A stretch of 17,229 nucleotides of DNA from Chloroflexota bacterium (lineage in GTDB: Bacteria > Chloroflexota > Chloroflexia > QHBQ01 > JADMIH01): positions 1 through 17,229 of the forward strand of contig JADMIH010000079.1 of assembly GCA_015478675.1 (NCBI GenBank). Reading direction: 5' to 3'. Positions within the stretch are counted from its first letter, which is position 1; every line of letters begins with the position of its first letter. Below, piece by piece: positions 1-6,860 of this stretch. Made by a program: the position numbers and the translations under genes. A model generated the notes under the pieces. The model worked only from the letters and a program-made list of their open reading frames with translations. It was not told the origin of the DNA and made no database searches.

Positions 1-199
1 TAAGCGGCTTGAGCGCAGCTTCCAGACCAACATCGGGGCCTGCGGGCGTGAAGATGCTCCCCTGCCCGCCCGATGTACCCTGTTGGTAGACGTTATTAAC
101 TCCACTCTGCTGGGGAAGGGTCGCTTCCTCGGTTTGCCCTTCCCTTGATGTGGCGTCATCCGACGCGAACAAACTGCCTGTCAATCTCTTCAGAGACAT
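1..199 (-). CDS. N-terminus of an unidentified protein, cut by window edge
   Basis: An open frame runs from an ATG at 199-197 to the window edge with no stop, giving 66 residues. It begins MSLKRLTGSLFASDD and continues with a low-complexity Gln/Gly/Ser/Thr-rich linker. A good ribosome binding site, GGGAG followed by about six bases, precedes the ATG. No domain is visible in this part. It lies about 100 bases downstream of the 104-residue gene on the same strand and may share its transcript. A short basic start followed by a disordered linker is compatible with an ATPase of the CpaF/TadA pilus-assembly type, but that is a guess from context. The reading frame and start are well supported; the function is not. 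Confidence 0.6.
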   Translation of the reverse strand, partial: MSLKRLTGSLFASDDATSREGQTEEATLPQQSGVNNVYQQGTSGGQGSIFTPAGPDVGLEAALKPL

Positions 200-300
200 T
201 TTATCTCCCATGTGTGGAACGTGAAGTGTGATTTATAAAAGGTGGCGCACGATGACTGCGGTCGCCCCGCCTGGGGTTGCGATCTGCGGAGTGCTGTCCC

Positions 301-615
301 TCAATAAGCGTAAAAGTCGTCGAGGCTTACCGATTTGTGCTCGTCCACAGGTATTACCGCTACGATATACTCTTTATTTATAGCCAGAAAGGGGGCTTCT
401 TGCGCCTCAGTTGCGCCGTTCTTACAGACGGTGGCCGAGGTAACTGCCAGAAATTGCTCCTCTTTGCTGTTCAGCATATCTTTTACCCGCTGGTCGGGCT
501 GTACATGTATATGGCCGTGAATCTGGCCGTGCAACGTCAGGATTTCTACCTCTATTCCGATCTTCCTTACGCGCTCGGTGAAGACCTTGCCATGTTCGTC
601 CAGTCTGTTTAGCAT
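301..615 (-). CDS. Conserved hypothetical protein, 104 aa (possibly DUF6812-like)
   Basis: A small soluble protein without signal peptide or membrane segment. Its core is beta-rich: QIHGHIHV at residues 31-38 is followed by a basic/acidic turn (DQRVKDMLNS) and then FLAVTSATV at 55-63. The last strand group is FLAINKEYIVAVIPV. This pattern resembles small domains annotated as DUF6812; that match is from memory and should be treated as tentative. The start at 615 is preceded by an AAGG sequence about ten bases upstream. It begins 18 bases after the AAA+ ATPase gene ends, so the two are almost certainly co-transcribed. No catalytic residues can be pointed to, and a regulatory or accessory role to the ATPase is only inferred from position. 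Confidence 0.75.
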   Translation of the reverse strand: MLNRLDEHGKVFTERVRKIGIEVEILTLHGQIHGHIHVQPDQRVKDMLNSKEEQFLAVTSATVCKNGATEAQEAPFLAINKEYIVAVIPVDEHKSVSLDDFYAY

Positions 616-633
616 ATGTTGCGAACCTTTATA

Positions 634-2577
634 TTATTTGGGCTTTGCGTTGACGAAGTATGTTTCGCACGCCGCATCGAGCAGTTGCGGTGTCATTTCG
701 GGGGATATATTGCGGTAGCGCGCTATACCAAGCAGCTGGCGCAGCAGGTCGCGTGGCTGTGAAGCCCGGAAAGGGCGTCCCGTTTCCATGTAGTGCTTGT
801 TTACCAGGTATGCAAAGCCATGCTGGTCGAAGGGCACCCCCACCATCTTGCATTGAGCCACGAATATCTCGAAATATTGCTGAGCAGTGGGGTCGGGCAC
901 GCTCAGCTTGTTCTGTATACGGCGTAAGAAGGCGTCGTCTATCAGATCTTCAGGCTGCAAGTTGGTGGAGAGCACCAGGAAGAGCTCAAAGGGTATTTGC
1001 AGTTTCTTGCCTGTCTTGAGGGTGAGATAATCTATGCTCTTTTCGAGCGGCACAATCCAGCGATTGAGGAGCGCCTGCGGGCTTACTTGCTGGCGGCCAA
1101 AGTCATCTATGAGGAAGAGGCCGCCATTCGCCTTCAACTGGAATGGGGCTTCATAAAAACCCGCCGTTTCGTTGTATATCAGGTCGAGGGAAGCCATAGT
1201 TAACTCGCCGCCCACCACTACTACGGGGCGGTGCACACGCACCCACCGGCGGTCGTTTAGCTCCGCTCTGGCCGAGTCGGTCTCACTCGCGCCTTGAGGC
1301 ACCACAGGGCGATGACTATTCAGGTCGAAGAGCTGGATGATCTGGCCGTCGGCCTCAAGCGCATATGGTATAGCCATGCTGCCGCCGAGCATAGTGGCTA
1401 TACGCTCTGCCAGCAGCGTTTTACCGTTGCCTGGCGCTCCAAAGAGGAAAAGCGACTTGCCCGCGTTCACCGCCGCACCCACCTGGTTCGTCAGCTCCTC
1501 GCCGATGATCATCCCTTTGAGTGCACTTTCGACATGCTCTTTGAAAATGGTTGGCCTGTTAGAGGATTGCAGCTTGATGACATCTATATACCTGGCGAGG
1601 GGCACAGGCGCTGCACCTATGTACTTGGAGCGCGCCAGCACCTGGTGGGCGCGCTCCATCCCCTTAACGGTCAGGATGTACTGGTAACCCGCTTCTCCGA
1701 GGCCTGCCGTGCCGCTCACCTCGCAAAGCTGCTCTTTCTTGAGCAGGTTTATGATGCCATCCAGCACCCCGTAGAATGGGAGCCGCAGGGCAGCCGAGAC
1801 ATCCTGGCCGCTCATATACGATGTGTAATACATCGTCTTCAGCACCAGGTCGGAAATGAGGCCCTGGTTGATCCCTGTCTCCTTGACTGTGCGCGGCTCG
1901 GGGAAGAGCGCCTCAAAGGGGTCAAGATAACCTGTAGCAAGGTGATCGGTTGATACACTATTGAGCCTGTTGAGGTTGAGCCTGCCCGTTGTCGTAGAGC
2001 CTGGCCCCGCCATTTGCGGCTGTTGTGGCTGAACCTGGGATTGCGGCTGCGCGTACTGTGGCCTCAAAGGAGCTGATTGCCCGCCTCTCGGCTGGCTGTA
2101 TTGAGGAGTTTGTGGCGCGGGCTGCGGAGAGTGATATGCACTTTGTGCCGGAGGCTGAGAGTGGCCGTGTGGCGCGGCCTGCCTGTTCAGGCTCTGTAAA
2201 GGTCTGATAACCCCACTGCTGCCCGCGTGGGCACTCTGAGGTTGTTGCTGCGGCCTGGGAGGTGGGGTCTGGTGCGTTTCGTCTTCCTGGAAAAAAGGAA
2301 AGCCGGGAATCTCTTCGGGGCTGGGGCCGGTCGGGATAGCAAATATACCTGCCCCCGCCATCCCGGCATATCCCTGCTGAGGCTGGGTTGCAGCTGCGTC
2401 CTGAGCTGTCCACGGCGGGTTGTGCACCGGCTCTCCGGGTTGCGCCTCTTTATCTCCGTCACCATTATGGCGGGGAGTAAGAGGCTGTATTGACGATTGC
2501 GGGCTAGCGCACAAAGGTGTGCTCCTCCATAAGACAGGTTCCGGTAACTCGAACGTGCGATTCTTCATATCGCACAT
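634..2577 (-). CDS. MoxR-like AAA+ ATPase with Pro/Gln-rich N-terminus
   Basis: The protein has 647 residues. Residues 1 to about 200 are rich in Pro, Gln and Ser and look disordered. About 230-315 is a helical segment ending in a strand-turn pattern (YILTVKGMERA) that resembles a winged helix. The AAA+ core follows: Walker A GAPGNGKT at 380-387, Walker B LFLIDD at 487-492, a sensor-1-like STN at 537-539 and FLRRI at 550-554. These fit the MoxR/RavA branch of AAA+ proteins, which act as chaperone-like remodellers. The usual IDEI after Walker B is IDDFG here. Two starts are possible, 2577 and 2568 (fourth codon Met), and neither has a clear Shine-Dalgarno sequence. A TATAAT box lies 24 bases upstream of the first. 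The gene leads an apparent operon with the 104-aa gene. The client is unknown; a role in pilus or surface-complex assembly is a guess. Confidence 0.85.
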   Translation of the reverse strand: MCDMKNRTFELPEPVLWRSTPLCASPQSSIQPLTPRHNGDGDKEAQPGEPVHNPPWTAQDAAATQPQQGYAGMAGAGIFAIPTGPSPEEIPGFPFFQEDETHQTPPPRPQQQPQSAHAGSSGVIRPLQSLNRQAAPHGHSQPPAQSAYHSPQPAPQTPQYSQPRGGQSAPLRPQYAQPQSQVQPQQPQMAGPGSTTTGRLNLNRLNSVSTDHLATGYLDPFEALFPEPRTVKETGINQGLISDLVLKTMYYTSYMSGQDVSAALRLPFYGVLDGIINLLKKEQLCEVSGTAGLGEAGYQYILTVKGMERAHQVLARSKYIGAAPVPLARYIDVIKLQSSNRPTIFKEHVESALKGMIIGEELTNQVGAAVNAGKSLFLFGAPGNGKTLLAERIATMLGGSMAIPYALEADGQIIQLFDLNSHRPVVPQGASETDSARAELNDRRWVRVHRPVVVVGGELTMASLDLIYNETAGFYEAPFQLKANGGLFLIDDFGRQQVSPQALLNRWIVPLEKSIDYLTLKTGKKLQIPFELFLVLSTNLQPEDLIDDAFLRRIQNKLSVPDPTAQQYFEIFVAQCKMVGVPFDQHGFAYLVNKHYMETGRPFRASQPRDLLRQLLGIARYRNISPEMTPQLLDAACETYFVNAKPK

Positions 2578-2600
2578 CAGACGTGAACGGACTGAGCTTT

Positions 2601-2606
2601 ATTATA
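2601..2606 (-). promoter_or_regulatory. Candidate -10 box for the AAA+ ATPase operon
   Basis: Read on the minus strand this is a perfect TATAAT, 24 bases before the ATG at 2577. No good -35 hexamer is found 16-18 bases upstream. Transcription would start near 2594, leaving a leader of under 20 bases without a Shine-Dalgarno sequence. Confidence 0.4.
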
Positions 2607-2850
2607 TCCGTCCTACCCCGCAGCCGCTAAGGGTATATGGTCCTACTTAGGGCAGGACATTGGTACACCTTGCCGAGGCTAACATGGGTACTCGATGCGT
2701 GAGGTGTTGCGATCATAGTGCGCCCTGCCCCTTTTTGCTAGCCTTTCACGTAGGATGAATGAATAGCCAAGCACTTTAACCCGCATGAAGCGGATAGGCC
2801 CCACCCCCCTTCTTCGGTTATTATGAAGTGCAAGGCAACAGATATCGCTG

Positions 2851-2883
2851 TTGACATAGCGAGCGTGCTCGGCCAGAAATATC
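2851..2883 (+). promoter_or_regulatory. Weak candidate promoter for the EamA permease
   Basis: A perfect TTGACA -35 hexamer sits at 2851-2856. The -10 region is poor: only AT-rich AAATAT near 2877-2882 is available, at a spacing of about 20 bases. A start of transcription near 2890 would fit the chosen translation start at 2923 better than the upstream ATG at 2884. Confidence 0.25.
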
Positions 2884-2922
2884 ATGGAAACCGTCGAGCA
2901 CTGGCAGCAGGGAGCGCAACAT

Positions 2923-3828
2923 ATGTCGGCTAAAGAATTCGGGATGCTAATAGCACTGGGCGCCATTTGGGGCGCTTCGTTCATGTTTATCAAAGTCGGA
3001 GGGGCTGAGATAGAGCCGTTCGCCCTCGTAGAAATGCGCCTGGGGCTAGCCGCTATTGTGATGCTTATTATAGCTGCATCACGGCAGGGAACGCTTTCTC
3101 TGCTGAAGAGGCACTGGCGGCCCCTGGCAGTGATGGGGCTGGTTAACTGCGCGCTGCCGTACACCCTTATCACCTGGGGTGAGGTCTACATAAGCAGCGG
3201 CCTCGCGGCGATTTACAATGCTTGTGCCCCGCTCTGGGGCGCTCTGCTCGGCCTCGTCTGGGTTTGGGCAGAGAGGTTGCCCCCGGCTCGAATGTTTGGC
3301 CTCTTCCTTGGTTTATCAGGCGTGGTGCTGGTGGTAAGCTCTAACCTTTCGGGCGGGAGCAGTGGAAGCATGCTACTTATAGGGCAAGGAGCTGTGCTGC
3401 TAGCCGCCCTCTCATATGCGATAGCAGCTACTTATGGGCGCAAGGCGCTGCACGGCATGCCTTCGCTAATCCCTGCTACCGGCCAGTTGATTACAGGCGC
3501 TCTTATGCTTCTACCTCTGGCTTTATTCCAGCTACCCAAGACTATGCCTTCCTTGCAGGCGCTTACTGCGGTAAGCACCCTGGCGATTGCAGGTACTGCC
3601 CTGGCATCATTGATCTATTACTGGCTGCTGGAGCGTGTGGGTGGTACCAAGACTCTGCTGGTGACTTATCTCCTCCCTATCTTTGCTCTTATCTGGGGGG
3701 CTATCTTCCTGCGCGAGGCGATAACCCTTCCCGCAGTTGTGGGGCTAGCGTTGGTGCTTGCCGGAATAACCGTAACTTCGGGGCGTGGGACAGGCATCCT
3801 GAAGAAGGTGCTGAGCTTCCAGCCTTAG
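2923..3828 (+). CDS. EamA/DMT-family transporter
   Basis: A 301-residue integral membrane protein with about ten hydrophobic helices in two homologous halves (about residues 5-140 and 150-290), the layout of the drug/metabolite transporter superfamily. Typical signatures are the opening GAIWGASFMFIKVGG, the charge-poor helix after ITWGEVYISSGLAA, and in the second half LIYYWLLERVGGTKT followed by LREAITLPAVVGLALVLAG. Such proteins usually export small metabolites, amino acids or drugs across the inner membrane; the substrate cannot be read from the sequence. I chose the ATG at 2923, beginning MSAKEFG, because CAGGGAG lies about eight bases upstream. An in-frame ATG at 2884 would add 13 polar residues and has no ribosome binding site. 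It is a single gene, convergent with the PAS-GGDEF gene. Confidence 0.9.
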   Translation: MSAKEFGMLIALGAIWGASFMFIKVGGAEIEPFALVEMRLGLAAIVMLIIAASRQGTLSLLKRHWRPLAVMGLVNCALPYTLITWGEVYISSGLAAIYNACAPLWGALLGLVWVWAERLPPARMFGLFLGLSGVVLVVSSNLSGGSSGSMLLIGQGAVLLAALSYAIAATYGRKALHGMPSLIPATGQLITGALMLLPLALFQLPKTMPSLQALTAVSTLAIAGTALASLIYYWLLERVGGTKTLLVTYLLPIFALIWGAIFLREAITLPAVVGLALVLAGITVTSGRGTGILKKVLSFQP

Positions 3829-3832
3829 CATA

Positions 3833-3860
3833 GTGGCTGGTGGTCAGCGGTCAGTGGCCC
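3833..3860. repeat. Short degenerate heptamer tandem repeat
   Basis: Four consecutive heptamers of the form GYGGYYR (GTGGCTG, GTGGTCA, GCGGTCA, GTGGCCC) fill almost the whole 36-base gap between the convergent permease and PAS-GGDEF genes. No terminator hairpin with a T-run is visible in this gap. Confidence 0.4.
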
Positions 3861-3864
3861 ATAA

Positions 3865-5199
3865 TTAGAACTCAAGGCTGCTGAACGTCTGGCGCTGGGA
3901 TTCCTTAGCGTTCATCATCAGGCAGCCTCGCCCGGCTTCTTTGGCCTGGGCGAGTTGGGAGGTGAGAATCCCAACCAGATCATCCAGGCTAAGACCTGAG
4001 TTGTGGTTCACAGAAGTTCCGCCTATGCTGATCGTGACTTCCTCCTCTATAGGAGTGTCCGACCAGTAGGCTGTCTTCACATTCCGTATCAACCTTTCGC
4101 CAACAATGATCGTGCCGCCCGCGTTGGTGTTAGGCAACACAACCAGAAAGTTGTCTTCACCGTAGCGGCCCACAAAGTCTTCAACGCGGCATGTATCGGA
4201 GAGTACCGCCGCGACTCTCCTGAGCACTTCGTCGCCTACGGAATAGCCATAGCTGGTGGTTATAGTCTCCAGCGAGTTGACAGCCACAAGGAGGCAGCTA
4301 ATAGGGAAAGTTGCCGACCTGGGGCTGGTAAGCTTGCCCACCAGGTAATCCTCTGTAGCACTCTGATTACTGAGCCTCGTTAGTTCGTCGTGAGCATCTA
4401 AGGCATCGCTCATCCCTTTAGCCTGCTCTTTTTCCTGTGTACGATCTTTGCGTGAGACGCATAGTATCTCGCCTTCTGCGCCAGGCAGGCCGTTTATCTT
4501 GCGCGTATAGCTTTCAAGCCACACATAGCTGCCATCTTTGCGGCGCAGCCTGTACTTTGCGAGCTTACCATTGTATAAGCCATCCATCGTCTTGTTGTAA
4601 ACGTTCGATAGCTCTCTGCGGTCATCAGGGTGTACGTAGCTGAGTAAATTCGAGCTTACTAGCTCGTCAGGGGTATAGCCAACTATTTCCAGGCAAGAGG
4701 GGCTTGCGAAAAGAAGAGTACCACGCCGGTCTTGCACAGATACGAAGTCGGCAACGCTGTCGCAGATCGCTATATAGCGGTCGTGCTCCCGCAGCAGCCC
4801 TTCTTCAGCAACCTTGCGCTTGCTGATGTCCTGAATGATTGAGACTAAATAGAGAGGATTGCCTCCGGCGTCACGAGCGAGAGAGAGAGAAAGATTTGCC
4901 CACACTACGCGCCCATCACGATGTATGTAACGCTTCTCCATCTTGTAGTTTGTGATCTCGCCATCCAGAACCTTGCCCAGTGACGCAAGCTCAGCATACA
5001 GATCATCCCTGTAGGTGATGCTCTGGAAGCTCATTTCTTTGAGTTGATCTTCGCTGTAACCAAGCAGCTTGCAAAGCTCAGGATTGGCGCGCAAAAAGCG
5101 CCCGTCAAGGCGTACGAGGGCTATGCCAACGGCGGCCTGCTCGAAGACGAGCCAGAACTTCTCATCATTTACTTGATCTGTCGGAAGCATCGCTTGCAT
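3865..5199 (-). CDS. PAS-PAS-GGDEF protein with degenerate GGDEF domain
   Basis: A 444-residue soluble protein with no membrane segments. PAS 1 spans about 12-125 (FEQAAVGIALVRLDGRFL...NP, ending with the IIQDISKRK hallmark). PAS 2 spans about 136-252 (GYTPDEL, HPDDRREL, RRKDGSYVWLES). A GGDEF-fold domain covers about 270-432. The fold is kept (SYGYSVGDEVLRRVA, VTISIGGTS, AKEAGRG), but the active-site signature reads GEDNF at 347-351 instead of GGDEF. The first metal-binding region reads LLVAVNSL instead of LLDIDHF (metal Asp becomes Ala306), and the guanine-binding Asn-Asp of the 'IND' motif is Thr-Thr. It is therefore unlikely to make c-di-GMP and may work as a sensor or protein-binding module. 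The start at 5199 has AAAGAG a few bases upstream. It is transcribed alone or follows the hydrolase gene, with the hairpin at 5351-5399 between them. Confidence 0.88.
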   Translation of the reverse strand: MQAMLPTDQVNDEKFWLVFEQAAVGIALVRLDGRFLRANPELCKLLGYSEDQLKEMSFQSITYRDDLYAELASLGKVLDGEITNYKMEKRYIHRDGRVVWANLSLSLARDAGGNPLYLVSIIQDISKRKVAEEGLLREHDRYIAICDSVADFVSVQDRRGTLLFASPSCLEIVGYTPDELVSSNLLSYVHPDDRRELSNVYNKTMDGLYNGKLAKYRLRRKDGSYVWLESYTRKINGLPGAEGEILCVSRKDRTQEKEQAKGMSDALDAHDELTRLSNQSATEDYLVGKLTSPRSATFPISCLLVAVNSLETITTSYGYSVGDEVLRRVAAVLSDTCRVEDFVGRYGEDNFLVVLPNTNAGGTIIVGERLIRNVKTAYWSDTPIEEEVTISIGGTSVNHNSGLSLDDLVGILTSQLAQAKEAGRGCLMMNAKESQRQTFSSLEF

Positions 5200-5350
5200 A
5201 ACGCTCTTTGTTTACGTTTACTCCACGCTAAAGGTTGCCTTGCTAAGGATAACTGAAAGCGCGAAGGAAGGAGAAGTGACCTTAGTACTAATTTTCCTTG
5301 TACAATTTTCCCTGCTTCTCATCTCTCTGTCGCTCGGCCCTTCCACTGAA

Positions 5351-5399
5351 GATAAGCAAGGCATGCTTCTACTTTCCGTAGAAGCATGCCTTGCTTATC
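5351..5399. repeat. Perfect 22-bp inverted repeat with 5-base loop
   Basis: The arms are 5351-5372 and 5378-5399, exactly complementary over 22 bases, with loop TTTCC. It lies 50 bases beyond the hydrolase stop codon and 150 bases before the PAS-GGDEF start, both on the minus strand. There is no T-run after the stem on either strand, so it is not a classical intrinsic terminator. A terminator of another kind, an mRNA 3'-end stabiliser or a small palindromic repeat are all possible. Confidence 0.7.
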
Positions 5400-5450
5400 G
5401 TATGCACGATTGGCAATCCACGCCCCTGGCTGCTGTCAAAGGGTGCTAAG

Positions 5451-6176
5451 CTAATCCAGCGTTTCTCCTGGTTTCATCGCCAGCACTTCGCATTTATAAC
5501 CACGCTTTTGTAACTCTTCACGAAGCATCGCCGGCGTGCCGGTTAGGACCGGGAAGGTGCCATAGTGGCTTGGGACCACCATTTTGACACCGAGCATCTC
5601 GCAGGCGTATGCCGCCTGGCGCGGGTCCATCGTGAAGTAGCTGCCTATCGGCAGCACCGCCAGATCGGGTGTGAATAGCTCACCGTAAAGACGCATATCG
5701 CCGAAGATAGCAGTATCCCCCGACTGGTAAACCTTGAAGCCATTTTCCAGCGTTATCAAATAGCCGACCGCCTCGCCGCCGTAGATGATAGAGCCGTCGT
5801 CGTCTTGTATTCCGCATGAGTGGTCAGCGTGTAGCATAGTCACCTTTATCCCTTGCACGTCCACCGTGCCCCCTTTGTTTATTCCTACGCACCCTTCGAC
5901 TTTTTTCTTGTCAAGCCAATTGCACATCTCGAAAATGCCAACAATGCTTTCCGGTTTAGCATCCTTTGCTATCTGTACGGCATCCCCGATGTGGTCGAAG
6001 TGTCCATGCGTGATAAGCATAATATCCACTTTCTCAACTTTCTTGAGATTATCCGGGCACGAAGGGTTGCCTTGCACCCAGGGGTCTATCATCACCCGCT
6101 TGCCACCAGGCGTTTCGTAGACGAAAGTGGCGTGGCCGTACCACGTTATCTTTGTATCTCTGCCAATTTTGCTCAT
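5451..6176 (-). CDS. UPF0173-type metal-dependent hydrolase (metallo-beta-lactamase fold)
   Basis: A 241-residue cytosolic protein, close to the usual family length of about 225-240. The metal-binding motif HGHFDH is at residues 57-62. Other candidate ligands are H15 in WYGHATF, H116 and H119 in LHADHS, D154 in QSGDTAIF, and H204 in VPSHYGTFP. This ligand set and order match the UPF0173 (YtkL-like) group of the superfamily, whose physiological substrates are largely unknown. The start at 6176 is secure: AGGAGG lies seven bases upstream, the strongest ribosome binding site in the window. A candidate promoter lies about 85 bases upstream, with a 13-base palindrome between it and the gene. The gene stands alone between repeat-rich spacers. 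Confidence 0.92.
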   Translation of the reverse strand: MSKIGRDTKITWYGHATFVYETPGGKRVMIDPWVQGNPSCPDNLKKVEKVDIMLITHGHFDHIGDAVQIAKDAKPESIVGIFEMCNWLDKKKVEGCVGINKGGTVDVQGIKVTMLHADHSCGIQDDDGSIIYGGEAVGYLITLENGFKVYQSGDTAIFGDMRLYGELFTPDLAVLPIGSYFTMDPRQAAYACEMLGVKMVVPSHYGTFPVLTGTPAMLREELQKRGYKCEVLAMKPGETLD

Positions 6177-6218
6177 AAAGTTGCCTCCTCTGTTTTGTAA
6201 CTACTCGGCTTCTAAACA

Positions 6219-6231
6219 GCATAACTTATGC
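6219..6231. promoter_or_regulatory. 13-base palindrome in the hydrolase leader
   Basis: GCATAACTTATGC is a perfect 6+1+6 palindrome. It lies downstream of the candidate promoter and upstream of the ribosome binding site of the minus-strand hydrolase gene, a position that would suit a repressor site. No regulator is known. Confidence 0.25.
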
Positions 6232-6258
6232 CCGTAGAGGTGCGTGAAACGTGAAGGA

Positions 6259-6286
6259 ATTATGAACGTAGCATCTTTAGCTTCAA
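6259..6286 (-). promoter_or_regulatory. Candidate promoter for the hydrolase gene
   Basis: On the minus strand, TTGAAG (6286-6281), a 16-base spacer, and CATAAT (6264-6259) make a reasonable sigma-70-type promoter. It would give a leader of about 75 bases before the ATG at 6176. Confidence 0.4.
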
Positions 6287-6334
6287 CCCCTTACGCAATA
6301 CTAGATAACCACCCCTTTTACCCTTTCCACACCC

Positions 6335-6780
6335 ACACTTATTCGCAAGCGTTCGGGAGAGGAATGCAGGGGTGTCCCTGGATAGTCACCAGGCGTAAAG
6401 CCCCTCTTCCATGAAGGGAGAGAGGCACGGGATGAGGGTAGTTGTGGGAGAGGGGCATGGGATGAGGGCGGCGGTACGCCTCCACAGCTACCCCTCGAAC
6501 TTTGTTCTACTCTAAATATGAACATTTACACTTATGCGTAGGTGTTCAGAGTTGGGGTGCAGGGGCGTCCCTCCCCTCACCCCCAAACCCCCTCTCCCAC
6601 AAGGGGAGAGGGGGCTTTGTGCATGCTGAGTGCACAGGGGCCTGCCCCTGACGGGGTTACAAGGGTGAATAAAGCCCCCTCTCCCACAAGGGGAGAGGGG
6701 CATGGGGTGAGGGGAGGGACGCCTCCACAGCTACCCCTCGACGATTGCTACACCCCTACTCTGAACATTTACACTTATGC
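6335..6780. repeat. Repeat array upstream of the repair operon
   Basis: Two imperfect tandem units fill this gene-free stretch. The junction motif ACACTTAT(G/T)C occurs at about 6335, 6528 and 6771. GCCTCCACAGCTACCCCTCG occurs at 6478-6497 and 6721-6740, and GAACATTTACACTTATGC at 6520-6537 and 6763-6780, both 243 bases apart. Inside are C/G palindromes with an ACAAG loop: arms 6588-6598 / 6604-6614, and about 6676-6685 / 6691-6700. A more degenerate one is at 6401-6426. Frames through here encode only low-complexity peptides, so I call no gene. The same repeat family recurs at 11442-11660. Confidence 0.85.
6593..6638 (+). repeat. 46-base repeat, inverted copy of 11534-11579
   Basis: These 46 bases are the exact reverse complement of 11534-11579. 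They contain half of a C/G palindrome followed by GTGCATGCTGAGTGCAC, itself a small hairpin. The two copies bracket the three-gene repair operon. Confidence 0.9.
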
Positions 6781-6786
6781 ACAGCT

Positions 6787-6816
6787 TTGCTCCTATCAGT
6801 TCATTTGTGCTATAAT
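6787..6816 (+). promoter_or_regulatory. Extended -10 promoter of the repair operon
   Basis: A perfect TGCTATAAT extended -10 element occupies 6808-6816. The -35 region, TTGCTC at 6787-6792 with an 18-base spacer, is weak, as is usual for extended -10 promoters. Transcription should start near 6823, about 38 bases before the ATG at 6861. The promoter begins directly at the edge of the repeat array. Confidence 0.6.
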
Positions 6817-6860
6817 TTTGCAGATGGGCGAGGCCTGTAGCGGTGCCTTGCCGACTCGTT

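Larger units (their letters stand above)
2578..2922. other. Divergent intergenic region
   Basis: This stretch separates the minus-strand ATPase operon from the plus-strand permease gene. It holds a TATAAT box for the minus strand and a TTGACA hexamer near the permease start. A small inverted repeat (GTCCT...AGGAC) lies at about 2640-2658. I see no convincing gene or structured RNA in it. Confidence 0.5.

Noticed and set aside
1294..1953. Open frame of 219 codons on the plus strand
   Set aside because: It is antisense to the AAA+ core of the ATPase gene, which has clear Walker motifs.
2679..3173. Open frame of 164 codons on the minus strand
   Set aside because: It overlaps the start of the EamA transporter in antisense, has no recognisable domain, and its composition looks like reverse-translated membrane protein.
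5351..5399. Intrinsic terminator
   Set aside because: The stem is perfect but no T-run follows on either strand, so I list it only as an inverted repeat.
6335..6780. CRISPR-like array
   Set aside because: Repeats are few, long, imperfect and palindromic, without regular unique spacers, and no cas genes are present.
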